Origin: Planctomycetota bacterium
Lineage (GTDB): Bacteria > Planctomycetota > Planctomycetia > Pirellulales > UBA1268
Direction: 5' to 3'
Length of the DNA stretch: 36,395 nucleotides
Assembly (NCBI GenBank): GCA_014238855.1
Contig: JABAAH010000026.1
Location: 1 to 36,395 of the forward strand
The notes under the pieces: generated by a model
What the model was told of the DNA's origin: nothing
Database searches by the model: none
The model's input: the letters and a program-made list of their open reading frames with translations, nothing else
Program-made: the position numbers and the translations under genes
Part shown: positions 1 through 8,281 of the stretch, in pieces
Layout of the letters: the number at the start of each line of letters is the position of its first letter
How positions within the stretch are numbered: position 1 is the stretch's first letter

Positions 1-180
<180 letters not shown>

Positions 181-196
181 TACCGCGATTGGCGAT

Positions 197-1807
197 ATGT
201 ACAAAATCCTTCTTTGTTGGCGATATCTTCGTACGCGATGGATTGCACTTGCTAGTGTCATTAGCGTGACTCTTGGTGTGGCAACAATGATTGTCGTGAA
301 CTCCGTCATGGCTGGCTTCTCACATGAGATGCAAACCCGTATCCATGGAATTCTGTCTGATATTGTTTTCGAAAGTCACTCTCTGTCTGGATTTCAAGAT
401 CCACAATGGCATATAGAAGAAATCGAGCGAGCCGCTGGTGATCAGATAGCTGGAATGACTCCAACTGTTGCGGTGCCGGCTATGCTCAGTTTTCAGGTTC
501 GTAAACAGTGGGTTACCCGACAGGTCATGTTCATTGGTATCGATCCAAGAACTCATGCACAGGTCAGTGACTTTGGGCAATATCTCCAGCACCCTACAAA
601 TAGAGAGCAGCTTTCTTTCAGCCTACGAGAGGGCGGCTACGACACGACGGATAGTCAAAATCCAACGGAGACCCCAACTCGGCCTGCTTTGGAGCATGCC
701 GGATGGCCACACCGTCGAATGCGTGTGGAACGAGAGCGTCTTTGGGAAGAGCGTCTCGAGACAAAGAAATCTGCTGAGAACAGGGCCACACGCTCAGTTG
801 ATCAGCAGGTTCATGATGTGCTTGCTGCAACCAACCCGAAAGACGTTTCTACTGAGACGCCTTCTGATGTCACAAAAGATGGAGAAAACCGAAAGAATCC
901 GTTCCAAACAGCTCGTCCAGCCCAGGGACGTGCCATGGATCCAGCCAAAGAGCAGTTTACAGGTATTGTTCCAGGCATTGGGTTGGCAAGTTTTCGAAAC
1001 CGTCAGGGAGTTGATCAATTTTTCACACTGCCGGGTGATGATGTCAAAATAACATTCCCTACTGCCGGCACGCCACCAAAGGCTGTGAGTGACAACTTTA
1101 CGATTGTTGATTTCTACGAAAGTAAAATGAGTGAATATGACTCAAACTTTGTTTTTGTCCCTATCGATGCACTTCAACGAATGCGGGGAATGATTGATCC
1201 GCAGACTGGGATTCCAAGTGTGAATTCGATTCAGATTCGTCTAAAGCCGGATGCAAAACTGAATGAGGTACGAGACCGTTTACGAGAATTCTTTCCTTCA
1301 GACCTCTACGCGATTGCAACCTGGCGAGACAAACAGGGGCCCCTCTTGTCAGCAGTTGATATGGAAATGGCGGTTCTCAATATCCTGCTCTTTCTTATTA
1401 TCGCAGTCGCTGGATTCGGCATTCTTGCAATCTTTTTTATGATTGTTGTTGAAAAGACACGTGACATTGGAATTCTGAAGGCCCTTGGGGCAACGTCCTC
1501 TGGTATCGCTGGTATTTTTCTTGGATACGGGCTCTTCCTTGGTCTCCTTGGTGCCGGTGCTGGTCTCGTTCTCGGCCTGAGCATCACCTACAACATCAAT
1601 CAGATACGACTAGCCGTCGAATGGTGTACAGGATCGAGAGTATTCGACCCATCTATTTACTACTTTTTTGAGATTCCAACGATCATAAACCCTGTCACAA
1701 TTGGCTGGATTATTATCGGTGCAATAGTCATTGCTACTGGTTCGAGTGTCTTACCTGCGGTACGAGCAGCCCGCCTCCATGCAGTAGAGGCTTTACGACA
1801 TGAGTGA
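197..1807 (+). CDS. LolC/LolE-type ABC transporter permease (FtsX/MacB family)
   Basis: About 536 residues in the inner membrane, permease partner of the ATPase that follows. One N-terminal transmembrane helix (residues about 15-40) is followed by a large extracytoplasmic region, then three C-terminal helices (about residues 385-415, 435-465 and 500-525) with the FtsX signature EKTRDIGILKALGA between the first two. The protein ends in AVRAARLHAVEALRHE, typical of the family. Within the extracytoplasmic part, residues about 150-260 form a charged, low-complexity insertion not expected in E. coli LolC. I chose ATG 197 rather than the upstream in-frame start at 134: it lies just after lysS and leads directly into the conserved FtsX N-terminus. 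The family moves lipoproteins or other envelope substrates; the actual substrate is not shown by the sequence. Confidence 0.88.
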   Translation: MYKILLCWRYLRTRWIALASVISVTLGVATMIVVNSVMAGFSHEMQTRIHGILSDIVFESHSLSGFQDPQWHIEEIERAAGDQIAGMTPTVAVPAMLSFQVRKQWVTRQVMFIGIDPRTHAQVSDFGQYLQHPTNREQLSFSLREGGYDTTDSQNPTETPTRPALEHAGWPHRRMRVERERLWEERLETKKSAENRATRSVDQQVHDVLAATNPKDVSTETPSDVTKDGENRKNPFQTARPAQGRAMDPAKEQFTGIVPGIGLASFRNRQGVDQFFTLPGDDVKITFPTAGTPPKAVSDNFTIVDFYESKMSEYDSNFVFVPIDALQRMRGMIDPQTGIPSVNSIQIRLKPDAKLNEVRDRLREFFPSDLYAIATWRDKQGPLLSAVDMEMAVLNILLFLIIAVAGFGILAIFFMIVVEKTRDIGILKALGATSSGIAGIFLGYGLFLGLLGAGAGLVLGLSITYNINQIRLAVEWCTGSRVFDPSIYYFFEIPTIINPVTIGWIIIGAIVIATGSSVLPAVRAARLHAVEALRHE

Positions 1808-2549
1808 TTTAGAAATACCCTCAAAGACAACATTCATGTTAGAAACCCGACAGGTTTGTAAAAAGTATCAATCCGGAACGACTACTCTTGAGGTTCTTCG
1901 TGGTGTTGACTTTACGCTTGAGAAAGGTGGTTTTCTTGCCGTTGTTGGCCAGAGTGGCTCTGGAAAAAGCACCTTGCTCCATGTAATGGGGCTCCTTGAT
2001 GCACCCGATAGTGGTGAAGTCTGGATCGATGGACAACGAATCGACAACCTCCCGGTTCGCGAAAAAGACCGACTTCGAAACAGTTCCATAGGCATGGTCT
2101 TTCAGGCATATCATTTACTCCCTGAACTCACTGCTTTGGAAAATGTGCTTGCTCCGCTGCTGATTCGGTATGGTATTTTTGACTGGTTCACTCAGCGTCG
2201 AGCAGCGCAAGAAAAGGCAAAGGCACTCCTTGATCGATTTGGCCTCAGCGACAGGCTTCATCATCAGCCAAGACAATTGTCTGGTGGTGAAATGCAGCGT
2301 GTGGCTATTGCCCGAGCTTTAATTACTGATCCTCAGGTTTTGCTGGCCGACGAACCCACCGGCAATCTCGATGAAGAAAGTGGTGCTGGTATCATTGAGG
2401 CGATCGCTGAGTTGAACAGAGACAAAGGTCTATCTATAGTGCTCGTCACACATGATGCTGATATTGCCAGCCAAGCGCGTGGCATTGTTCGGCTTGCCGC
2501 CGGTACCGTAGATATAATGAATGCAGGGGCAGCCGGTTCAGCGGCATGA
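1800..2549 (+). CDS. lolD: LolD/MacB-type ABC transporter ATP-binding protein
   Basis: A 249-residue cytoplasmic ATPase whose ATG overlaps the last codons of the permease gene, so the two are translationally coupled and form one transporter. All nucleotide-binding motifs are present: Walker A GQSGSGKST (residues 50-58), Q-loop VFQAYHLLPELTALENV, ABC signature LSGGE (160-164), Walker B VLLADEPTGNLD (from 180) and the H-loop histidine in VTHD (about 218). The HLLPELTALENV and DEPTGNLD wording is characteristic of the LolD/MacB/FtsE group rather than of importers. Family knowledge says these power extraction of lipoproteins or other substrates from the inner membrane. The gene symbol is by similarity; a MacB-like role cannot be excluded. 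Confidence 0.9.
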   Translation: MSDLEIPSKTTFMLETRQVCKKYQSGTTTLEVLRGVDFTLEKGGFLAVVGQSGSGKSTLLHVMGLLDAPDSGEVWIDGQRIDNLPVREKDRLRNSSIGMVFQAYHLLPELTALENVLAPLLIRYGIFDWFTQRRAAQEKAKALLDRFGLSDRLHHQPRQLSGGEMQRVAIARALITDPQVLLADEPTGNLDEESGAGIIEAIAELNRDKGLSIVLVTHDADIASQARGIVRLAAGTVDIMNAGAAGSAA

Positions 2550-2588
2550 TTCACGTTCAAATAGTTTTGCCAAAAGGATAATGGAATA

Positions 2589-3452
2589 ATGCCTCGAACC
2601 ATCTTCATGAATGATCGCCTTGTCCCTGAAGAGGAAGCTCGTATCAGTGTGTTCGATCATGGCCTCCTCTACGGGGACGGTGTTTTTGAGGGGCTTCGAA
2701 GTTATTCAGGTCGTGTGTTTCGACTCAACGATCATCTTGACCGACTGTGGGCAAGTGCCCGTGCTATCTGCCTCGAGATTCCAATGAGTCGAGAACGCCT
2801 GTCACAGGCTGTTCTCGATACGCTCATTGCGAATAAACTTGAAGATGGTTATATCCGCCTCATTGTTACGCGTGGTGCAGGGACACTTGGACTCGATCCA
2901 AACCGTTGTCATGACCCACAGATTATTATTATCGCAGACACAATAAGCCTGTATCCAAAAGAATTCTATGAACAAGGCCTCCGCATCGTCACTGCTGCAA
3001 CACAACGAATTCAGACCGCGGCGCTTTCTCCTCGAATCAAATCCTTGAATTATCTGAACAATATCATGGCGAAACTCGAAGGGCTTCAGGCTGGCTGTGT
3101 CGAAGCATTGATGCTCAACCATAAGGGAGAAGTTGCTGAATGCACTGGAGACAATATCTTTGTTGTTCGGGGTGAACGGATGCTCACACCACCTCCCGAT
3201 GCTGGCATTCTTGAGGGTATAACACGCTCAGCGGTAATGGAACTAGCTTCAAAGGAAGACATTGATTGTCGAGAAGCAACACTCACTCGACATGATCTCT
3301 ACACGGCCGACGAATGCTTTTTAACAGGAACGGCAGCTGAGGTCATTCCTGTCGTAGAGATTGATGGACGCCCAATAGGCGAGGGTATTCCTGGCCCGAT
3401 CACGAAGAAATTGAAAGATTGTTTTCACTCTCTTGTGAGACAAAATAGTTGA
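2589..3452 (+). CDS. ilvE: Branched-chain (class IV) aminotransferase
   Basis: A 287-residue fold-type IV PLP enzyme. The N-terminus has FDHGLLYGDGVFEGLR, the usual substrate-loop signature. The PLP lysine is K151 in PRIKSLNYLNN, and the cofactor-binding block AECTGDNIF follows at about 184-191, with a glycine/threonine phosphate-binding stretch (EGITRS) and FLTGTAAEV near the C-terminus. It would exchange the amino group between glutamate and branched-chain 2-oxo acids in Ile/Leu/Val synthesis. D-amino acid aminotransferase and 4-amino-4-deoxychorismate lyase are close relatives; the KSLNYLNN stretch and overall wording favour IlvE. It begins 39 bp after the ATPase gene on the same strand and ends before a convergent gene. 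Confidence 0.88.
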   Translation: MPRTIFMNDRLVPEEEARISVFDHGLLYGDGVFEGLRSYSGRVFRLNDHLDRLWASARAICLEIPMSRERLSQAVLDTLIANKLEDGYIRLIVTRGAGTLGLDPNRCHDPQIIIIADTISLYPKEFYEQGLRIVTAATQRIQTAALSPRIKSLNYLNNIMAKLEGLQAGCVEALMLNHKGEVAECTGDNIFVVRGERMLTPPPDAGILEGITRSAVMELASKEDIDCREATLTRHDLYTADECFLTGTAAEVIPVVEIDGRPIGEGIPGPITKKLKDCFHSLVRQNS

Positions 3453-3538
3453 CCACTACACAGATTTCAAACGATCCTGCCGATAGACAATGAGTCGTGG
3501 TTCCCCTGCCTTTCCACTGTTTCTCAACACATCTCATA

Positions 3539-4504
3539 TTATTCGTACTGCTCCATGGCAGCCTTGTCCATCTGCCGAGCTGCACATCGTGTCGGACAAA
3601 CATAGGGCCAACCTGCTGATTCCAGGCTTGCTGCCAGCTGGCTTGCTTCTTTCGCTGTGCGACAGATGCTGAAACAGGCACTCCCGCTACCCGTGAGAAC
3701 GGGATGCAATGCTTCGTACTTTGCCATATCGGAAAGCAATGCATCGACTGATGGTGCGAGCGTTCGAGCTGGTTGCTGCAGTGAATTACACATCAACGGA
3801 ATGGCTTGGCGAATTGAGTTTTCTTGAAGAGACGTGGCAAGCGATGCTGCTTCACCACGGCGCTGAGCATCTGGTTCGCACGCTGCGTACACCTTTGCCG
3901 TTGAGAGCCCCTCTGACGGACAGGCAATGACCACGTCAAGCGGAGGAATACCATCAATTGGTGTAACCTGCTCACCTCGCCCTTGAACTAGACCAGCACT
4001 TCCTGCGAAAAACCATGGGATGTCACTTCCGAGTTCTGCCGATAATTCAGCAAGCTGGTCTTTTGTCCAATCAAGATTCCAGATTTTGGAAGCAGCAAAC
4101 AGGGTAGATGCGGCATCACTTGATCCACCACCAAGACCAGCACCTGATGGAATATGCTTTTCAAGTCGAATACTAAGACCAGCATCAATATTCGCTCGTT
4201 CAGCTAAAAGCCGTGCTGCCCGCAGCACCAGATTTCTATCGTCGTCCGGAACATCACAAGCAAGCGAGTGGCTTGATGCATTCCCAAGCCGTCCAGCAAA
4301 AACAACCTCGAGAGAAAATTCACCAGCCGGCATTCGCTGCATATGAAGCCGATCATACAGCGACACTGGAACCATAAGACTCTCAATCTCATGGAACCCA
4401 TCATAACGACGGTCGAGAACTGCGAGCGAGAGATTCAACTTGGCAGGTGCATCAATGACTATTTGATCTATCACGCCTGCCTGAGGCGATTCCTGATACA
4501 TCAT
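3539..4504 (-). CDS. ispE: 4-diphosphocytidyl-2-C-methyl-D-erythritol kinase (IspE)
   Basis: GHMP kinase of the non-mevalonate (MEP) isoprenoid pathway; it phosphorylates CDP-ME at the 2-hydroxyl. The N-terminus carries APAKLNLSLAV (family form: PAKINLxLxV), the middle has the ATP-binding glycine loop PSGAGLGGGSSDAA, and LTGSGSACFSI is the third GHMP motif. At 321 residues it is longer than E. coli IspE (about 283), with a modest N-terminal lead and a C-terminal tail. The start is one of two adjacent ATG codons at 4504 or 4501. A 15-bp direct repeat lies immediately upstream and duplicates the purine-rich leader. It is the last gene of a three-gene minus-strand group and faces ilvE. Confidence 0.95.
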   Translation of the reverse strand: MMYQESPQAGVIDQIVIDAPAKLNLSLAVLDRRYDGFHEIESLMVPVSLYDRLHMQRMPAGEFSLEVVFAGRLGNASSHSLACDVPDDDRNLVLRAARLLAERANIDAGLSIRLEKHIPSGAGLGGGSSDAASTLFAASKIWNLDWTKDQLAELSAELGSDIPWFFAGSAGLVQGRGEQVTPIDGIPPLDVVIACPSEGLSTAKVYAACEPDAQRRGEAASLATSLQENSIRQAIPLMCNSLQQPARTLAPSVDALLSDMAKYEALHPVLTGSGSACFSICRTAKEASQLAASLESAGWPYVCPTRCAARQMDKAAMEQYE

Positions 4505-4533
4505 ATTTTCAATCTCTGTATTTTCAATCTCTG
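4504..4533. repeat. Two perfect 15-bp direct repeats abutting the ispE start
   Basis: The unit TATTTTCAATCTCTG occurs twice back to back (4504-4518 and 4519-4533). Read on the ispE strand, each copy carries the same CAGAGATTGA block, so the stretch where a ribosome-binding site would lie is duplicated directly in front of the start codon. The match is exact over both units. Confidence 0.9.
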
Positions 4534-4576
4534 TGACCAGACGACGTGTTCATCACTGCTCTTCTTTTGGATTCAT

Positions 4577-4762
4577 TCATTCACGCGATTTTGTGAAAGC
4601 ATTTTCACTGTTCTGCTGCTTCATCACACCACGCATTCCTTTTGTACAGATATCGCATGGTAAGGTAGCGAACGTGTTACGCGTACCACAGATGGGACAA
4701 CGAGAGATGGGACAACCACAGATAGTACAACGAGAGATAGTACAACGAGCATTTCCCGCCAA
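4577..4762 (-). CDS. Small zinc-ribbon-like protein with expanded Cys repeats
   Basis: A 61-residue Cys-rich protein. The core is a treble-clef or zinc-ribbon-like pattern, CPICG (C22, C25) and CDIC (C36, C39), a spacing that commonly binds one zinc. In front of it lie extra pentapeptide units (RCTIS, RCTIC, GCPIS, RCPIC) produced by a 15-bp tandem DNA repeat at 4691-4750. The only available start is TTG at 4762, two codons after a stop and without a well-spaced ribosome-binding site, so the start is uncertain. It lies 14 bp downstream of a small membrane protein gene and 72 bp upstream of ispE on the same strand. No function is assigned; the neighbours suggest only co-expression. Confidence 0.5.
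   Translation of the reverse strand: MAGNARCTISRCTICGCPISRCPICGTRNTFATLPCDICTKGMRGVMKQQNSENAFTKSRE
4691..4750. repeat. Four tandem 15-bp repeats
   Basis: Units at 4691-4705, 4706-4720, 4721-4735 and 4736-4750 share the pattern GAT-[GG/AG]-[GA/TA]-CAACNANA. Copies 1 and 2 share GGGACAA, copies 3 and 4 share AGTACAA. The period keeps the reading frame of the overlapping minus-strand zinc-ribbon gene, adding five residues per unit. Confidence 0.9.
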
Positions 4763-4776
4763 CTCTCAGCTACATA

Positions 4777-4992
4777 CTATTGCCATTTAGTTACAAAGTT
4801 AATGGTAAGACCTGCCAGAATCAGACCAATTGCGACCAGAGAGGCCAATAAAATTGAGATACTACGACCAGCCCATATATCTTCTCGGATCATCTCGGCA
4901 CGGTCGTCTTTATCAAAAGACTCATTCCAGACTGGAAAATTCTGCTCGTCATAAACCCACTTTGTTCGTTCTTCAAATTGCTGCTGGCTCAT
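4777..4992 (-). CDS. Small single-pass membrane protein, unknown function
   Basis: A 71-residue protein beginning MSQQQFEERTKWVYDEQNFP: a hydrophilic, acidic N-terminal half (to about residue 45) followed by one hydrophobic helix, about residues 46-67, ending in a short TKWQ tail. The shape suggests a cytoplasmic N-terminus with a C-terminal membrane anchor. ATG start at 4992. It leads a minus-strand group with the zinc-ribbon gene and ispE. I do not recognise the family. Its clean start, single helix and tight spacing make it a credible gene rather than chance coding. Confidence 0.7.
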   Translation of the reverse strand: MSQQQFEERTKWVYDEQNFPVWNESFDKDDRAEMIREDIWAGRSISILLASLVAIGLILAGLTINFVTKWQ

Positions 4993-5022
4993 TGGTGACG
5001 ACTGGTATTCTCAGAGGGAAAT

Positions 5023-5049
5023 AAAAGGACGGAGAACGTTCTCCCTTTT
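5023..5049. promoter_or_regulatory. Perfect 14-bp palindrome in a divergent promoter region
   Basis: GGAGAACGTTCTCC at 5031-5044 is a perfect palindrome. It is flanked by AAAAGG on the left and CTTTT on the right, so the dyad extends further with a 3-base bulge (5023-5049). It sits between the minus-strand group starting at 4992 and rlmN starting at 5110, about 65 bp upstream of rlmN. This is a good place for an operator acting on both directions. A hairpin in a transcript is the alternative. Confidence 0.45.
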
Positions 5050-5109
5050 CATAGCACTTTACATGCTTCTTCGACCTCATGCCAGTCGGTCTTTAACCGG
5101 AAATGATTC

Positions 5110-6234
5110 ATGCCGCCTAATATAACGCCAATAACGATGGGAATAACCCCGCCCGACCACCTGCCGCACATACTCGATCCAGAGTTTGATATCAGAGCAT
5201 GGCTTTCCCATGCGGGGCAGCCCGCGTGGAGGGCAAAAGCAGTGTACCGATGGCTTCACGCACGACGGGCAGATTCTTTTTCTGACATGACCGATCTTCC
5301 ACATGATCTTCGGCTACAGTTAGACGCCGAATTAAGAATCTGGACCACCCACATCGCCCGCCATCAAGTCGCTGAAGATGGAACTGAAAAACTACTCCTC
5401 CAACTTCACGATGGACAACAGATCGAATGTGTTCTATTACGTGACGGTATTCGGCGTACCGTTTGTATTTCATCACAAGTCGGTTGCGCCATGGGGTGTG
5501 TATTTTGTGCTAGTGGTCTCGATGGAGTTATTCGGAATTTGACAACTGGTGAGATCGTCGAGCAGTTATTACGACTCACTCGTTTACTTCCACCAGATGA
5601 ACGACTGAGTCACATTGTCGTTATGGGAATGGGTGAACCACTTGCAAACCTCGATCGATTATTACCTGCTCTTGCAGTCGCACAAAGCCCTGATGGGCTT
5701 GGGATATCTCAACGACGAATCACTATTTCAACTGTCGGCTTGCCATCAGCAATTGATCGGCTCTGTCATGAAAACCCTGGATATCATCTTGCTGTATCGC
5801 TCCATGCGGCTGACGATTTACTCCGAACAAAACTCGTTCCAGTCAATAAGTCGATCGGAGTTCATGCCATTTTAGCCGCAGCTGACCGATACTGGGAAAC
5901 ATCCGGTCGTCGACTTACTTTCGAATACGTCTTACTCGGAAATCTTAATGATTCTCCAGATCACGCTCGTTCATTGGCTCGTTTTATCGGCAAACGCGCA
6001 GCGCTCGTAAACATTATTCCTTACAACACAGTCGATGGCCTACCGTGGGAAGAGCCTACCGATGTTTCTCGGGAGCGATTCCTTGATGTCCTTCGGAATG
6101 CTGGCATTAATGTCCAGACTCGAAGGAGAAAGGGCTCCAGAATTGATGCTGCCTGCGGGCAACTGCGTCGCCTCGCTAGAGAACAACATTCTCTGCCAGA
6201 AGAATCTGACATTACGCTAAGCGACTCAGAATAA
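5110..6234 (+). CDS. rlmN: Dual-specificity 23S rRNA/tRNA (adenine-C2) methyltransferase RlmN
   Basis: Radical-SAM enzyme that methylates C2 of A2503 in 23S rRNA and of A37 in some tRNAs. The 374-residue protein has the N-terminal RNA-binding helical domain (about residues 25-100) and the family signature CISSQVGCAMGCVFC. In it C126, C130 and C133 bind the [4Fe-4S] cluster, and C119 and the C-terminal C349 (in DAACGQLR) match the two catalytic cysteines known from E. coli RlmN. MGMGEPLAN and the substrate-pocket block VSLHAADD are also intact. An internal start at residue 10 is possible; 5110 is kept as the first ATG. The last codons overlap the end of the convergent gene by about 23 bp. Confidence 0.96.
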   Translation: MPPNITPITMGITPPDHLPHILDPEFDIRAWLSHAGQPAWRAKAVYRWLHARRADSFSDMTDLPHDLRLQLDAELRIWTTHIARHQVAEDGTEKLLLQLHDGQQIECVLLRDGIRRTVCISSQVGCAMGCVFCASGLDGVIRNLTTGEIVEQLLRLTRLLPPDERLSHIVVMGMGEPLANLDRLLPALAVAQSPDGLGISQRRITISTVGLPSAIDRLCHENPGYHLAVSLHAADDLLRTKLVPVNKSIGVHAILAAADRYWETSGRRLTFEYVLLGNLNDSPDHARSLARFIGKRAALVNIIPYNTVDGLPWEEPTDVSRERFLDVLRNAGINVQTRRRKGSRIDAACGQLRRLAREQHSLPEESDITLSDSE

Positions 6235-6433
6235 AGACTGCCAGCAAAACTACGCCAAGGATACCGATCAGCCAAATCATCCATTCAATAGTTCCCCGCC
6301 AGATTGCTGATAGCGATTCATGATGCGTTGCCGAAAAAATGACGCTGGCTGCCGCAATTAAAGGAAGGCTAAAAAATAGCATCGGTACATTCTCGAGAAA
6401 AAGTGCAAAAACTATCATGGTGCCAGAATCCAT
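6212..6433 (-). CDS. Small two-helix membrane protein, unknown
   Basis: A 73-residue, strongly hydrophobic protein with two predicted helices, about residues 5-33 and 50-70, separated by a short polar loop (THHESLSAIWRGT). It starts at 6433 and ends inside the last codons of rlmN on the opposite strand. It follows a larger membrane protein gene by 67 bp on the same strand and may share its transcript. No family is recognised. The even spread of hydrophobic helices and the context support a real gene, although its size keeps confidence moderate. Confidence 0.6.
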   Translation of the reverse strand: MDSGTMIVFALFLENVPMLFFSLPLIAAASVIFSATHHESLSAIWRGTIEWMIWLIGILGVVLLAVFILSRLA

Positions 6434-6500
6434 TCTAAGTCTCTATTAAGAACAGCATCGTGACGTTGAACCTGCATCAGTTGTACCATCAGTCAGAGTG

Positions 6501-7223
6501 TCATCCAGTCAGAGTGTTATCGTCCTGATTATTTTCTTTGTCAGAACTCGTAGAAGATTTTTCTTCCTTGACGAGCGGATGCATTGGGCCTACCCATGCA
6601 TCGTAGATAACAAGCATATTAAGCATGCCCGCAAGCACTGTATAGAGCGTGCCCAGCTCAAAAAATCGTCCTAGTTTATGGTGCCACATTGAAACTTGAT
6701 CGGCTCGGAATTGTTTATATGGCGGTCGATCCCAGAAATCCAATTCGAATATATAAGGATCGTTATTCACAAGTCTGTCCGCAAATTCACGTGAAACGAG
6801 TTGTCCTTCAAGAAGTGGCGGTGTCATCCATCCAGCAATCCAAAATGGTTCGTGATTGGCGCCCGTCATAGAGACTGACTGCACAACTGCTGGCACTGCA
6901 GCAACTCCGATACCTGCGTGACAAACAAACCACCAACGAGTATCGGTCGGTCGCCATGATGCATAGACAACACGCCCATCACCGAGCCACAGTCCAGCTA
7001 CGAATAGTGTCAGAATAACTGACATGTACATGGCACCTTTTTTCGTGCGACCCTGATACAAGTGCCCAAGCCCAGGTATCAACCACGCAAGGAATGCAGC
7101 AAATTCAGGCTGTTTCAGGTTGATTGCTGAACCATCATCTGGAGATACCGCAACGATTCGACGGCGGGATGATGCCTGCGAGGCGGGGGTCATACGTTTT
7201 GCCACAAAAAAATTCCGATACAA
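6501..7223 (-). CDS. Planctomycete multi-pass membrane protein (DUF6677-like)
   Basis: A 240-residue membrane protein. After a polar N-terminus (about residues 1-38) comes the block FAAFLAWLIPGLGHLYQGRTKKG. The PGLGHLYQG wording resembles TM2-type and DUF6677 membrane proteins, in which glycine-rich turns link two helices. Further hydrophobic stretches lie at about 65-82, 100-118 and 195-215, and the C-terminal 25 residues are charged and probably disordered. The family link to DUF6677 is from memory and should be treated as tentative. The gene sits 77 bp downstream of the AAA ATPase on the same strand. Role unknown. Confidence 0.7.
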   Translation of the reverse strand: MYRNFFVAKRMTPASQASSRRRIVAVSPDDGSAINLKQPEFAAFLAWLIPGLGHLYQGRTKKGAMYMSVILTLFVAGLWLGDGRVVYASWRPTDTRWWFVCHAGIGVAAVPAVVQSVSMTGANHEPFWIAGWMTPPLLEGQLVSREFADRLVNNDPYIFELDFWDRPPYKQFRADQVSMWHHKLGRFFELGTLYTVLAGMLNMLVIYDAWVGPMHPLVKEEKSSTSSDKENNQDDNTLTG

Positions 7224-7300
7224 ACAGGATACAGATGGCGATGAGTCCTCATCTTAACCAAATGAGATAAGAATGTAGTAGATGCAGCGAATAATCCCGT

Positions 7301-8197
7301 TTATTCAAATAATTTTCGAACAGCCCGAACGCGTCCCGCCGGTCGCTCAAGCCGTCGACTATGGCCGGCATCAGTTCTTGTGAGTGGATCGCTGTATTCA
7401 TCCACCGGGTACAGCTCTCTCCACACTCGTTCAACTGTTGAAGAATCGAGGTGCCGGAGCCCATCACCGGCGGCAGCAGCTAAGGATAGATGAGTGAGGC
7501 GGCTTACGAGACGAGGAAGCCCACTGGAAAAGCGAGTGATCGTATCTGCTGTAGCGGATGGAATAATTGTTGGATCACCACCGACTCTTTGTATTGAATC
7601 TGATAAAAACGCACGAACATCATCACTATCCCATGGCTCAAGAAGAATTCGCAGAGCGGCCTGTTTCCGAAGTGATTCAGGAATATTTGATAGTGAAGAC
7701 GTTGTTGCAGTTCCAACAACTGTTGTCCAGCTAAATCGCGGTTCAGCACTATGGACGAGACGCTCTATTCCCGAGACCGTATCGGCAGGAGCTTGATCAA
7801 TATCATCGACAAGGATGACCGAAGGCCGTTCCATCAGTCGATTTTCACGGAGCCTGTTTTCTAATTTCTGCCAATTTGTTATTGGTTCACAACGACTTGC
7901 GTGATCTAGAGGAAGCCTTTCAATGAGAAACTGTAGCCATTCCCCTTCGGGCATGCCTCGCAGTGAAAGCAACACTGCCTCGGCGCCGAGTCCACTAAAA
8001 CGGCGAAGGGCCATTGTGGAAAGATGACTCTTCCCTACTCCCTCGACACCAGCCACTATTGCAAAGCGCTGGCGCTCTTCACAAATCCACTCCAGACGAG
8101 CAATCGCCTCTTCCTGAGACTTCCCACAATAGAAAGATCCCGGAGTAAGGGTGCCCTCGAAAGGATTCGCTGTAAAGTTCCAATTGTTGCGTACCAT
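7301..8197 (-). CDS. ExeA/GspA-like AAA ATPase
   Basis: A 298-residue P-loop ATPase. It opens with NPFEGTLTPGSFYCGKSQEEA, the N-terminal block of ExeA-like ATPases (family form: NPFxxTPDPxFxYxSxxHEEA). Walker A is GVEGVGKS (residues 50-57), Walker B is VILVDDID (about 127-134), and a sensor region follows (VVGTATTSSL). The C-terminal part resembles the helical lid of the AAA fold, with GLPRLVSRLTHLSL. Family members use ATP to help assemble envelope structures or act with transposition proteins. No peptidoglycan-binding domain is seen here, so the target is unknown. No Shine-Dalgarno motif lies in front of the start. The gene leads a minus-strand trio and is divergent from rsmE. Confidence 0.82.
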   Translation of the reverse strand: MVRNNWNFTANPFEGTLTPGSFYCGKSQEEAIARLEWICEERQRFAIVAGVEGVGKSHLSTMALRRFSGLGAEAVLLSLRGMPEGEWLQFLIERLPLDHASRCEPITNWQKLENRLRENRLMERPSVILVDDIDQAPADTVSGIERLVHSAEPRFSWTTVVGTATTSSLSNIPESLRKQAALRILLEPWDSDDVRAFLSDSIQRVGGDPTIIPSATADTITRFSSGLPRLVSRLTHLSLAAAAGDGLRHLDSSTVERVWRELYPVDEYSDPLTRTDAGHSRRLERPAGRVRAVRKLFE

Positions 8198-8281
8198 AGG
8201 AGAAGGTTGTACGAATTTAACGCACCCACGTCATGATGAATCGGCATCTATTTTTTCAATGTATTTACCGGAACCCTATTT

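Noticed and set aside
4505-4576. Possible extra small gene between the zinc-ribbon gene and ispE
   Set aside because: Only 72 bp, occupied mostly by the 15-bp duplication; no start with a usable reading frame.
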